Part shown: one piece after another, positions 26,415 to 35,052 of the stretch | Position numbering within the stretch: position 1 is the stretch's first letter | How the letters are laid out: every line of letters begins with the position of its first letter | Assembly: GCA_036960375.1 (NCBI GenBank) | Contig: JBALVY010000011.1 | Coordinates: 73,894 to 137,893 of the forward strand | DNA: 64,000 bases | Reading direction: 5' to 3' | DNA from: CAWVSB01 sp036960375 | GTDB lineage: Bacteria; Pseudomonadota; Gammaproteobacteria; Pseudomonadales; CAWVSB01 | Made by a program: the position numbers and the translations under genes | Notes under the pieces: model-generated | What the model saw: only the letters and a program-made list of their open reading frames with translations | Databases searched by the model: none | What the model was told of the DNA's origin: nothing

Positions 26415-27935
26415 TTAGAAAAAACCCAGTGGATTAATATCGTAGCTCACCAGCATATTTTTGGTTTGCTGGTAATGCTCCAACGCCACTTTATGAGTCT
26501 CTCGGCCGATACCTGACTTTTTATAACCGCCGAACGCCGCGTGAGCAGGATAAGCGTGATAGCAATTCACCCACACTCTTCCCGCCTGTATACCCCGTGC
26601 CATACGGAACGCCAGATTCTGGTCCCGAGTCCAGACACCGGCACCAAGGCCATATTCAGTATCATTGGCGATAGCCAGTGCCTCAGCTTCATCTTTGAAG
26701 GTTGTGATACACAGCGTTGGGCCAAAGATCTCCTCCTGGAAAACCCGCATATCATTGGTGCCTTTCAGCAGTGTAGGCTCGACATAGAAACCACCTGATA
26801 CTTCGCTGGCAACGTTCGCTTTATTACCACCCATAATGAACTCGGCACCCTCTTCACGCGCCACATCCATATAGGTCATGATTTTATTAAACTGCTGTTC
26901 GGATGCCTGGGCGCCGACCATCGTGTCGGTATCCAACGGATTACCCTGAATAATTTGCTTCGCCCTTTCCATCAATTTTTCCATGAAGGCGTCATAGATA
27001 CTTTCTTGAACTAGAGCACGGGATGGGCAGGTACACACTTCACCCTGATTAAAGAAACCCAGTAACAGGCCCTCTACACATTTACTGATGTATTCCTCCT
27101 CGTGGTTCATGATGTCTGCGAAATAGATATTTGGAGACTTGCCCCCAAGCTCAACACTAGAAGGAATCAAACTCTTGGCCGCATTGGCAAGAATCAGGTG
27201 TCCGGTTGCAGTAGAACCGGTAAAAGCGATTTTGGCAATACGGTCGCTACTCGCCAGAGCGTTACCAATTTCACTACCGAAGCCGTTTAATATATTGACG
27301 GTCCCCGCAGGCAATAGATCTGAAATTATTTCCATTAATACTAATATCGAACAGGGTGTCTGTTCGGCAGGTTTGAGAATCACGCAGTTGCCGCCCGCTA
27401 AAGCAGGTGCCAGCTTCCAGCCTGCCATCAGCAGGGGGAAATTCCACGGAATGATCTGACCCACAACACCCAGCGGCTCGTGAAAGTGATAGGCCACGGT
27501 ATTCGCATCTATGTCTGCCGCCGTACCTTCCTGGGCTCGAATACAACCGGCAAAATAACGAAAATGATCCACCAATAAAGGCATATCAGCATTTAGTGTT
27601 TCACGAATACCTTTGCCATTATCCCAGGTTTCTACATAAGCCAGCACTTCAAGATTAGCCTCGATACGGTCCGCTATCTTTAACAGTATATTGGAACGCT
27701 CGGTAGCAGAGGTTTTGCCCCAGGCAGGCGCCGCAGCGTGGGCCGCATCAAGAGCCAAATCCAGGTCGGCTTGCGTAGAACGTGGTATCTCACAAAATTC
27801 TGCACCAGTCACAGGCGTCACGTTGTTAAAGTATTGACCATCGGCGGGCGCAACCCACTCTCCGCCGATAAAATTCTCATAACGACTTTTAAACGAAAAG
27901 ATTGCATCAGCACTACCGGGCATTGCATATATCAT
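26415..27935 (-). CDS. NAD-dependent aldehyde dehydrogenase (ExaC/AldB type)
   Basis: Cytosolic enzyme of 506 residues oxidising small aldehydes, for example acetaldehyde made by alcohol dehydrogenases. The fold motifs are complete: VVGQIIPWNFPLLMAGWKLAP near residue 150, IAFTGSTATG near 235, catalytic glutamate in SSVELGGKSPN and nucleophilic cysteine in NQGEVCTCPSR near 300, EEIFGPTLCI near 390. The EVCTCPSR form is typical of ExaC-like enzymes. ATG at 27935 has AGAGGAT upstream; the 31-codon extension is not family-like. A PQQ alcohol dehydrogenase 21 kb away could supply its substrate. The 292 bp upstream region holds its promoter and nothing else I can identify. Confidence 0.92.
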   Translation of the reverse strand: MIYAMPGSADAIFSFKSRYENFIGGEWVAPADGQYFNNVTPVTGAEFCEIPRSTQADLDLALDAAHAAAPAWGKTSATERSNILLKIADRIEANLEVLAYVETWDNGKGIRETLNADMPLLVDHFRYFAGCIRAQEGTAADIDANTVAYHFHEPLGVVGQIIPWNFPLLMAGWKLAPALAGGNCVILKPAEQTPCSILVLMEIISDLLPAGTVNILNGFGSEIGNALASSDRIAKIAFTGSTATGHLILANAAKSLIPSSVELGGKSPNIYFADIMNHEEEYISKCVEGLLLGFFNQGEVCTCPSRALVQESIYDAFMEKLMERAKQIIQGNPLDTDTMVGAQASEQQFNKIMTYMDVAREEGAEFIMGGNKANVASEVSGGFYVEPTLLKGTNDMRVFQEEIFGPTLCITTFKDEAEALAIANDTEYGLGAGVWTRDQNLAFRMARGIQAGRVWVNCYHAYPAHAAFGGYKKSGIGRETHKVALEHYQQTKNMLVSYDINPLGFF

Positions 27936-28180
27936 TTTGGTATCCTCTACGTTAATTTTTTGTTTTCGCAAAACAGACTCAAATAGGAGCTCCCCCAAAA
28001 CCTTCTTAAAGCTTTGGACGACATTCACTAGCCAGATATTAGTCTTAAGCCTAATAAATCTAGTAGTGTTTTACGAATATGTCATTATTTTGGCCCGCAT
28101 TAAGTCTGAAATCCGGGTGCACACCTCAAAAAGGCAACTATTTACCCATCTAATCGATCACATTGGGTACCGCCAAAAAC

Positions 28181-28207
28181 AAAAAAAGGCAGCCGATGGC
28201 TGCCTTT
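28181..28207 (-). terminator. Rho-independent terminator after nfuA
   Basis: AAAGGCAGCC, loop GAT, GGCTGCCTTT makes a 10 bp stem. On the minus strand it is followed by a run of T (28187-28181), 20 bp beyond the nfuA stop. Confidence 0.92.
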
Positions 28208-28227
28208 CGAGATAACACCCGCAAAGA

Positions 28228-28815
28228 TTACTTGAAATAGGCGTTATCACGCACAGAATGGTCGGTTATGTCACGAACGCCCGCCAGCTGAGGTAAATTC
28301 TCCATCAGTGTCTTTTCAACTCCACCCTTCAAAGTGGCATCAACCATACCGCAACCCTGACATCCGCCGCCAAACTGCAAAATCGCGAATTGATCTTCGG
28401 TAATCTCCATTAGGCTGACTTCACCACCATGGGAGGCCAACGAAGGGTTTATCTCGTTAGCCAGAAGGTAATTTACCCGATCTTCCAAGGGGCTATCGTC
28501 ACCAATTTTGGGCATTTTGGAGTTGGGGGCTTTAATCGTCAGCTGACCGCCAAATTTATCAGAGGAATAATCTACCGTTGCCTCATCCAGAAACGGAATG
28601 CTACGCTTCTCGAAATAGCCGGTAAAGCCGGCATAGTCGATCTTTTCGTCTTCTTCGGCGTCATCCCCGGGGCGACAGTAAGCAATACAGGTTTCCGCTT
28701 TAGGCGTGCCTGGACTATTCACAAACATACGGATACCTAATACGTCATCACCCTGCTTGGTGAGCAAACTCGCCAAATATTCCTGAGCTGATTCGGTGAT
28801 TGAAATATTTACCAT
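28228..28815 (-). CDS. nfuA: Iron-sulfur cluster carrier protein NfuA
   Basis: Carrier that delivers 4Fe-4S clusters to target enzymes, important under oxidative stress or iron limitation. 195 residues. The N-terminal degenerate A-type domain (ITESAQEYLASLL, residues about 5-17) lacks the usual cluster cysteines, as in E. coli NfuA. The C-terminal Nfu domain has GGGCQGCGMVDATLKGGVE, with the CxxC pair near residues 154 and 157. It is divergent from metH and ends at its own terminator. A neighbourhood of iron-sulfur enzymes such as sulfite reductase is consistent with its role. Confidence 0.96.
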   Translation of the reverse strand: MVNISITESAQEYLASLLTKQGDDVLGIRMFVNSPGTPKAETCIAYCRPGDDAEEDEKIDYAGFTGYFEKRSIPFLDEATVDYSSDKFGGQLTIKAPNSKMPKIGDDSPLEDRVNYLLANEINPSLASHGGEVSLMEITEDQFAILQFGGGCQGCGMVDATLKGGVEKTLMENLPQLAGVRDITDHSVRDNAYFK

Positions 28816-28869
28816 TGATCTAATCTTCCCGTGCTTTTACGTAGATAGTGATTATACCCCTTTTTTCTT

Positions 28870-28890
28870 CAAGCTTATCCATAAAGCTTG
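28870..28890. promoter_or_regulatory. Inverted repeat between nfuA and metH
   Basis: CAAGCTT (28870-28876) and AAGCTTG (28884-28890) are perfect complements across a 7 bp spacer, in the 160 bp divergent promoter region. No T-run follows on the metH side, so an operator is more likely than a terminator. The regulator is unknown. Confidence 0.3.
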
Positions 28891-28930
28891 CAGGGATTCT
28901 AAGTGATTTTCGCCCTAATAGCGCGTTTTC

Positions 28931-28939
28931 TGCTAGAAT
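28931..28939 (+). promoter_or_regulatory. Extended -10 promoter element for metH
   Basis: TGCTAGAAT fits an extended -10 (TGN plus TAGAAT) 37 bp before the metH start codon. The -35 region is poor, as is common with extended -10 promoters. The leader is too short for a cobalamin riboswitch. Confidence 0.5.
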
Positions 28940-28975
28940 TGCGCGCCATTATTCCCGGACATACACGAAACCAGC

Positions 28976-31900
28976 ATGACAACGACTTCGACCGAAAGAC
29001 AAACCGCCCTAAAGGCAGCCCTGAAACAGCGTATCCTTATTATTGATGGCGCGATGGGCACCATGATCCAGGAATATAAACTGGTAGAAGCGGACTATCG
29101 CGGGGAAAGATTTGCCAGCCACCATAAAGACTTAAAGGGGAATAATGACCTGCTCACGCTGACCAAGCCCGATATTGTGCGCGATATACACAAAGCCTTT
29201 CTGGATGCTGGCTCAGATATTATTGAAACCAACAGTTTCAACTCAACGGCCGTGGCCCAGGGCGACTACGATCTGCAAGAACTTGCCTACGAGCTTAATG
29301 TTGAGAGCACGCGTATCGCACGCGAAGTCGCGGATGAAGTGACACGATCAAACCCTGAAAAACCCCGCTTTGTCGCCGGTGTATTGGGGCCAACACCCCG
29401 TACTGCGTCAATTTCACCAGACGTTAATGATCCGAGTGCGCGCAATATCACCTTTGATCAACTGGTAGAAGATTATTACCTGGCCACCGGGGGCCTGATT
29501 GACGGTGGCGCCGACATCATTCTGATAGAAACTATATTTGACGCCCTCAACGCCAAGGCCGCCATATTTGCGGTGAAAAAGTGTTTCGACGATAAGGCTA
29601 TCGAGCTGCCTATAATGATATCGGTGACCTTTCCGGATGTATCCGGACGTATCCTCTCCGGCCAAACTCCGGAAGCCTTCTGGAACGCTATCGCACATGC
29701 TCGACCACTCATCGTAGGCACCAACTGCGGACGCCGCTTTAAAGAAGTCAGGCCTTTTGCGGAAGAACTGTCCAATGCCGCGGATTGCTATTTCAGTGGG
29801 CATTTCAATGCAGGCCTACCCAATGCCTTCGGCGAATACGATGAAACACCCGAGGACATGCACGACGAACTGGCAGATTTCGCCCAGCGCGGCTTTCTCA
29901 ACCTTGTCGGTGGTTGCTGCGGTACCACACCAGACCATATTCGAGCCATAGCTGCGGCTGTGGCAGACAAATCACCGCGTAAGCTGCCTCAGCATGAAGT
30001 AGCCTGTCGCCTCAGCGGCCTGGAACCCTTCAGTATTACCGCCGATTCCCTATTCGTTAACGTGGGTGAGCGCTGTAATGTCACCGGCTCTGCCCGTTTC
30101 AAGCGGCTGATCATAGAGGAAGATTACACCACGGCGTTAGAAGTTGCTCTGCAGCAGGTACAGGATGGCGCGCAGATCATCGATATCAACATGGATGAAG
30201 GCATGCTCGACGCCAAAGCGGCGATGGTGAAATTCCTTAACCTTATCGCCACAGAACCTGACATCTGTCGGGTGCCCATCATGGTCGACTCATCCAAATG
30301 GGACATCATAGAAGCGGGCCTGAAATGCATCCAGGGTAAGTCTGTAGTGAATTCCATCAGCCTGAAGGAAGGCGAAGAGGAATTCATTGAAAGAGCCACC
30401 CTGTGTCTGCGCTATGGCGCTGCGGTGGTAGTCATGGCATTTGATGAGGATGGCCAGGCCGATACGCTGGATCGCAAAAAGGAGATCTGTAAACGCTCCT
30501 ACGACATCCTGGTCGATAAGCTCGGCTTTGCACCGCAGGATATTATTTTCGACCCCAATATTTTTGCCGTAGCCACCGGTATCGATGAGCACAACAACTA
30601 CGCCGTCGATTTTATCGAAGCTTGTCGCTACATTAAAAGCGAGCTACCCCACGCGCTGATATCTGGCGGCGTCAGTAATGTCTCATTCTCTTTTCGCGGC
30701 AATAATCCAGTACGAGAGGCTATTCACTCAGTTTTCCTCTATTACGCGATCAAAGCCGGCTTGGGCATGGGCATTGTGAACGCGGGCCAACTGGCGGTAT
30801 ATGATGATCTACCCAAGGAATTACGCGACTGTGTTGAAGCCGTCATTCTCAATAAAAACGACGACACCACTGAACAGTTACTCAATATTGCGGATAAGTA
30901 CAAGGGTGACGGAAGTATCGGACCACGCGAAGAAGACCTCGCATGGCGAGAACTGCCGGTCATAAAGCGCCTCGAGCACGCGCTGGTTAAGGGCATAACA
31001 AGCTTTATTATAGAGGACACCGAACAGGCCCGACAGGAGGCAGACAAACCCATTGAAGTTATTGAAGGGCCTCTAATGGATGGTATGAACGTCGTCGGCG
31101 ACCTGTTTGGCGAAGGCAAAATGTTTCTACCCCAGGTAGTAAAAAGCGCCCGCGTTATGAAGCAGGCGGTTGCCTATTTACAGCCTTATATAGAAGACGA
31201 TAAAACCGAAGGTAGCCGTACCAATGGCACCATTATCATGGCTACGGTCAAAGGTGACGTACACGATATCGGCAAAAATATTGTCGGCGTCGTGCTGCAG
31301 TGTAATAACTTTGAAGTAATCGATCTGGGCGTCATGGTGTCCTGCGACCGCATTCTCGCCGCGGCTAAGGAACATAACGCCGATATCGTCGGGCTGAGCG
31401 GACTCATTACCCCTTCGCTGGACGAAATGGTCCACGTGGCCGAAGAAATGCAGCGACTGGATTTCGACCTACCGCTGCTGATTGGGGGCGCCACCACGTC
31501 CAAGGCCCACACCGCAGTAAAAATTCAGCCCCGTTATAGCAATGACATGACCGTTTATGTGCCGGACGCCTCACGCAGCGTATCGGTAGCTACCGCCATG
31601 CTCAGTGATAACCAGAAAGAGAATTTTGTTCAGGCAAGACAGGAAGAGTACGACAAAATTCGTATTCGCAACGCCAACCGGCGCCCCAAGGGCCAGCAAT
31701 TGACGATTGAACAGGCGCGCATAAACTCGCCCCTGATTAACTGGGAAGGCTATCAAGCACCCAAGCCGTCTTTTACCGGTGTCAAGGCGCTAGAGAATTA
31801 CCCGCTCGAAGAATTGATAGCCACCCTGGACTGGACGCCATTCTTCATGACCTGGGAGCTGGCGGGCAAATATCCTGCCATTTTGGAAGATGAGAAGGTG

Positions 31901-32677
31901 GGCGAAGCCGCGCGCAATCTATTTGCCGATGCACAAGCCATACTCAAAACCCTGGTCAATGGCAAGCAGATAACTGCCTCAGCTGTTATAGGCTTTTGGC
32001 CGGCAGCAAGCGATGGTGATGATGTTGTCGTATATGCCGATGAAAGCCGAACTGAAAAACTGACCACGCTATACCATTTGCGCCAGCAAACGGCCAAAGC
32101 GGGCGATAAACCCAATTACTGCCTATCCGACTTTATCGCGCCGGTAGATAGCGGCATCAAGGATTATATCGGTGGTTTTGTGGTGACCGCTGGCATCGGT
32201 GTAGAAGAGATAGCGGCTAAATTAGAGGCAGATCTCAACGACTATGACGCCATTCTGGTCAAGGCGTTGGCTGACCGGCTCGCCGAATCCTTTGCTGAGC
32301 ATATGCATCAGCGGGTGCGCAAAGAATTCTGGGCCTATGCCGCAGATGAAACTCTGAGTAACCAGGACCTGATCAAGGAGCAATATCAGGGCATTCGCCC
32401 TGCTCCAGGCTACCCCGCTTGTCCGGATCATACGGAAAAAACCGCTTTGTTTGAGCTGTTGGATGCGACCAACAATATCTCCGTTGTATTGACAGAGCAC
32501 ATGGCAATGACCCCTGCCGCATCGGTCAGCGGTTTTTACTATTCTCACCCTGAATCCTGTTATTTCGGTCTGGGTAAAATAGGCAAAGATCAGGTAAGCG
32601 ATCAAGCTGAGCGGCGAAATATGGACCTGGCAGTACTTGAACGCTGGTTATCGCCCACTTTGTCCTACGACCGCTAG
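28976..32677 (+). CDS. metH: Cobalamin-dependent methionine synthase
   Basis: Transfers the methyl group of methyltetrahydrofolate to homocysteine through methylcobalamin. 1233 residues, close to E. coli MetH (1227). Modules in order: homocysteine domain (about 1-330) with zinc cysteines C251, C314 and C315 spaced as in E. coli; pterin-binding domain (about 360-620, SLFVNVGERCNVTGSARFK); cobalamin cap and Rossmann domain with the lower-ligand motif GDVHDIG (H763); and C-terminal activation domain (DWTPFFMTWELAGKYP to RPAPGYPACPDHTEK). Several normally invariant residues in the homocysteine domain differ: ISVTFPD where ISGTITD is usual, NCGRR for NCALG, GHFNAG for AHPNAG. The frame is uninterrupted. 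Confidence 0.97.
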   Translation: MTTTSTERQTALKAALKQRILIIDGAMGTMIQEYKLVEADYRGERFASHHKDLKGNNDLLTLTKPDIVRDIHKAFLDAGSDIIETNSFNSTAVAQGDYDLQELAYELNVESTRIAREVADEVTRSNPEKPRFVAGVLGPTPRTASISPDVNDPSARNITFDQLVEDYYLATGGLIDGGADIILIETIFDALNAKAAIFAVKKCFDDKAIELPIMISVTFPDVSGRILSGQTPEAFWNAIAHARPLIVGTNCGRRFKEVRPFAEELSNAADCYFSGHFNAGLPNAFGEYDETPEDMHDELADFAQRGFLNLVGGCCGTTPDHIRAIAAAVADKSPRKLPQHEVACRLSGLEPFSITADSLFVNVGERCNVTGSARFKRLIIEEDYTTALEVALQQVQDGAQIIDINMDEGMLDAKAAMVKFLNLIATEPDICRVPIMVDSSKWDIIEAGLKCIQGKSVVNSISLKEGEEEFIERATLCLRYGAAVVVMAFDEDGQADTLDRKKEICKRSYDILVDKLGFAPQDIIFDPNIFAVATGIDEHNNYAVDFIEACRYIKSELPHALISGGVSNVSFSFRGNNPVREAIHSVFLYYAIKAGLGMGIVNAGQLAVYDDLPKELRDCVEAVILNKNDDTTEQLLNIADKYKGDGSIGPREEDLAWRELPVIKRLEHALVKGITSFIIEDTEQARQEADKPIEVIEGPLMDGMNVVGDLFGEGKMFLPQVVKSARVMKQAVAYLQPYIEDDKTEGSRTNGTIIMATVKGDVHDIGKNIVGVVLQCNNFEVIDLGVMVSCDRILAAAKEHNADIVGLSGLITPSLDEMVHVAEEMQRLDFDLPLLIGGATTSKAHTAVKIQPRYSNDMTVYVPDASRSVSVATAMLSDNQKENFVQARQEEYDKIRIRNANRRPKGQQLTIEQARINSPLINWEGYQAPKPSFTGVKALENYPLEELIATLDWTPFFMTWELAGKYPAILEDEKVGEAARNLFADAQAILKTLVNGKQITASAVIGFWPAASDGDDVVVYADESRTEKLTTLYHLRQQTAKAGDKPNYCLSDFIAPVDSGIKDYIGGFVVTAGIGVEEIAAKLEADLNDYDAILVKALADRLAESFAEHMHQRVRKEFWAYAADETLSNQDLIKEQYQGIRPAPGYPACPDHTEKTALFELLDATNNISVVLTEHMAMTPAASVSGFYYSHPESCYFGLGKIGKDQVSDQAERRNMDLAVLERWLSPTLSYDR

Positions 32678-32763
32678 GTAGCGCATAACCAGTACGGAAA
32701 TCTATATGATATTATGGCAGTAGCAAAGCGGGGTCGAAATGAAGATAGAATATGGGGTGAGAC

Positions 32764-32985
32764 GTGGATAAGACACCTGATAGCGAAAAAAAGAAACCGG
32801 GGTTTTTTCAGGTTGTAAGCAGTGTTATGGCCGCCGGTATTGGCGTGCAAAGCAGTAAAAATCGCGAACGTGACTTCGAAAATGGCAGCCCTGTCGTATT
32901 TATCGTTGCCGGCCTGATTTTCACCGTAATCTTTATCGCAACGGTAGTTACAATAGTATCCACCGTATTATCCAAGGCGGGCTAG
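32764..32985 (+). CDS. DUF2970 domain-containing small membrane protein
   Basis: Protein of 73 residues with a GTG start preceded by GGGGTGA. The DUF2970 pattern is a short polar N-terminus (KKPGFFQVVSSVMAAGIGVQ), a charged SKNRERDFENG stretch and one C-terminal transmembrane helix (PVVFIVAGLIFTVIFIATVV). Function is not established. The family is common in gammaproteobacteria. It lies 86 bp downstream of metH in the same direction, possibly in one transcript. No terminator with a T-run on this strand follows it. Confidence 0.85.
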   Translation: MDKTPDSEKKKPGFFQVVSSVMAAGIGVQSSKNRERDFENGSPVVFIVAGLIFTVIFIATVVTIVSTVLSKAG

Positions 32986-32988
32986 CAA

Positions 32989-33013
32989 CAAAAAAGGCAG
33001 CCAAGGCTGCCTT
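32989..33013 (-). terminator. Rho-independent terminator reading on the minus strand
   Basis: AAGGCAGCC, loop AA, GGCTGCCTT makes a 9 bp stem (32994-33013). The run of A on its left gives a T-run only on the minus strand, whereas the plus side continues CTCTATA. It therefore serves a minus-strand gene, which fits the 39-residue reading frame that ends 22 bp before it. Confidence 0.85.
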
Positions 33014-33035
33014 CTCTATAATGACTATGAATTGT

Positions 33036-33155
33036 CTAGGTCTGGTTTAATAACCAAACACAGGCAGTCACTACTGCAATGGTAATAACAGCTATCGTGG
33101 CAATTGCATCTGCCTTCGAATCGCTTTGTGCTTCTACGCTCTGCTTTAATTCCAT
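33036..33155 (-). CDS. Small single-pass membrane peptide, 39 residues, unknown function
   Basis: An ATG at 33155 opens a 39-codon frame: a polar start (MELKQSVEAQSDSKADAIAT) followed by one hydrophobic helix (IAVITIAVVTACVWLL) and NQT. The layout, an N-out or N-in single helix with a soluble acidic/polar head, is typical of small bacterial membrane peptides. Support beyond length is the minus-strand terminator 22 bp downstream of its stop. The ribosome binding site is weak (GGA about 8 bases upstream). I do not recognise a family. It lies between the convergent DUF2970 gene and the divergent sulfite reductase gene. Confidence 0.55.
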   Translation of the reverse strand: MELKQSVEAQSDSKADAIATIAVITIAVVTACVWLLNQT

Positions 33156-33241
33156 GGTAATGTCCAAACGGTGGTTTCTACGGGATACAGCCCGCCAAGG
33201 CTGCGCGCATTATGCCCCAAGGCCAGCGGCCTCACAAGCAG

Positions 33242-33258
33242 GTTATAAGCTTATGAAC
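33242..33258. promoter_or_regulatory. Palindrome upstream of sulfite reductase
   Basis: GTTATAAGCTTATGAAC contains the perfect 10 bp palindrome ATAAGCTTAT (33245-33254). It lies about 130 bp before the reductase start, in the intergenic region, and may be an operator; the regulator is not identified. Confidence 0.3.
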
Positions 33259-33387
33259 AACTGGCTATTTTTTTGCATGCAAAGTTCTGGTATTGTGGCG
33301 GCCCTATTGGCTTTCCTGCTTGAAATCCATTGATTTTCAATGCTTTTTCTCGACCAACGAGGACACTGCGGTATTCCGCGTAAAACT

Positions 33388-35052
33388 ATGTACCAATACG
33401 ACGAAACAGACCAAAAATTCCTGACCGAACGGGTATCCCAATTTAGGGGTCAAACCGAACGTTTTCTTAAAGGCGAATTGACTGAGGCGGAGTTTCTACC
33501 GCTGCGCCTTCAAAACGGCCTCTATGTGCAACGACTAGCGCCAATGTTGCGTATTTGTATTCCCTACGGCATGTTAAATTCAGCCCAGGTCCGCTGTTTA
33601 GCGCATATTACCCGTGAATATGACAAGGGTTATGCCCACTTCAGCACCCGTCAGAACTTGCAACTGAACTGGCCGCTACTAGAAGAAGTGCCCGATATCC
33701 TTGCCGAGCTGGCTGAAGTTCAAATGCATGCCATCCAGACCAGCGGCAACTGTATTCGCAATACCACCACCGATCAATATGCCGGTGTCGCACCAGACGA
33801 AATCGAAGATCCCCGGCCGTGGTGTGAAATCATTCGCCAGTGGGGCACCTTCCACCCGGAATTTGCTTTTTTACCGCGTAAATTCAAAATAGCTGTCTGC
33901 GCCTCTGAAAAAGACCGAGCCGCATTCCAGCTTCACGACATTGGCCTGGAAATAGTGCACAACGCAGCCGGTGAAATGGGTTTTAAAGTCTATGCCGGCG
34001 GCGGCCTGGGCCGCACTCCTGTAATCGCGCCTGTGATCCGCAAATTCTTGCAGCCCGAGCATCTGCTAAGCTATCTTGACGCCATACTACGGGTATATAA
34101 CCAGCTTGGTCGACGGGACAACAAATATAAAGCTCGAATTAAAATACTGGTTCGCGCTATGGGTCCTGAGGCTTTTGCAGAAAAAGTCGATCAAGCCTGG
34201 TCACATATTAAAGATGGCCCTGCCACACTGACAGACGAGGCTATAAATCAGGCTAAGAGCTACTTCACGGCCCCCGCGTATGATCAAATAGTTGATTCAA
34301 CGGCTGAATCCGAGCTTCAAAATCAAGCGGCAGAAGATAAAGCTTTCGCAAACTGGCTAAAACGCAATGTCAGTGAACACAAGATAGCCGGCTACTCCAT
34401 CGTTAACCTGTCACTGAAACCCACCGGTATAGCTCCGGGAGATGTCACCGATAAACAACTGGAAGCTATAGCAGACCTGTCTGATGCTTTCTCCTTTGGC
34501 GAGGTCCGCTCAACTCACGAGCAGAATGTGGTGCTGGCCGATGTACGTAAAAGTGACCTATATGTCTTATGGCAGCAGGCACGCAGCCAGGGTTTCACCA
34601 CAGCAAATATTGGTTATTTGACCGACATGATCTGTTGTCCAGGTGGCGATTTTTGTGCGCTTGCCAATGCCAAATCAATTCCCGTCGCAGATGCCATTCA
34701 ACGCCGTTTCGATGATCTGGATTATATGTATGACCTGGGAAAAATTGACCTGAATATTTCCGGTTGCATGAACGCCTGTGGTCACCACCATGTGGGGCAT
34801 ATTGGTATTCTGGGCGTGGATAAAAAAGGCAAGGAGTTCTATCAAATCTGTCTCGGTGGTAACGCCGGTCGGGATGCATCAATCGGTAAAATTCTCGGCC
34901 CCTCTTGTTTTGCCGATGAAGTACCAGAAGTCATCGCTCAAATACTCGATGTTTATGTCGAAAATCGCACTGCTGAAGAATCCTTTCTGGATACCTATCG
35001 ACGAGTCGGTATGGCCCCCTTCAAGGAGAAGGTTTATGCCAAAAATAATTAA
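33388..35052 (+). CDS. cysI: Sulfite/nitrite reductase hemoprotein (siroheme and 4Fe-4S), CysI type
   Basis: Assimilatory reductase of 554 residues, most likely turning sulfite into sulfide for cysteine synthesis. Two ferredoxin-like halves (YAHFSTRQNLQLNW near residue 78; the second half from about 340) surround the active site. Cluster and siroheme ligands are CCPGGDFCALANAKS near residue 415 and NISGCMNACGHHHVGHIG near 455, i.e. the C-x5-C and C-x3-C pattern. The preferred start is ATG at 33388 (MYQYDETDQ); a longer frame begins at 33340. It overlaps the DUF934 gene by 17 bp, a pairing usual for the sulfite enzyme in Pseudomonas-like bacteria, which supports sulfite over nitrite as substrate. 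Confidence 0.93.
   Translation: MYQYDETDQKFLTERVSQFRGQTERFLKGELTEAEFLPLRLQNGLYVQRLAPMLRICIPYGMLNSAQVRCLAHITREYDKGYAHFSTRQNLQLNWPLLEEVPDILAELAEVQMHAIQTSGNCIRNTTTDQYAGVAPDEIEDPRPWCEIIRQWGTFHPEFAFLPRKFKIAVCASEKDRAAFQLHDIGLEIVHNAAGEMGFKVYAGGGLGRTPVIAPVIRKFLQPEHLLSYLDAILRVYNQLGRRDNKYKARIKILVRAMGPEAFAEKVDQAWSHIKDGPATLTDEAINQAKSYFTAPAYDQIVDSTAESELQNQAAEDKAFANWLKRNVSEHKIAGYSIVNLSLKPTGIAPGDVTDKQLEAIADLSDAFSFGEVRSTHEQNVVLADVRKSDLYVLWQQARSQGFTTANIGYLTDMICCPGGDFCALANAKSIPVADAIQRRFDDLDYMYDLGKIDLNISGCMNACGHHHVGHIGILGVDKKGKEFYQICLGGNAGRDASIGKILGPSCFADEVPEVIAQILDVYVENRTAEESFLDTYRRVGMAPFKEKVYAKNN

Noticed and set aside
28816..28975. Cobalamin riboswitch upstream of metH
   Set aside because: Only 160 bp between divergent genes, with a promoter 37 bp before the start; no B12-box-like sequence was seen.
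29720..29745. Frameshift explanation for the odd MetH motif
   Set aside because: Shifting the frame does not restore the NCALG consensus, and the flanking codons stay in register, so substitutions are the better reading.
33079..33333. Plus-strand frame of 84 codons before sulfite reductase
   Set aside because: Low-complexity hydrophobic stretches without family pattern; it overlaps the better supported 39-residue minus-strand frame and the promoter region.
34778..35035. N-terminal extension of the DUF934 frame into the reductase gene
   Set aside because: The family starts at MPKIIKND (35036), where an AAGGAGAAGG ribosome binding site is present.
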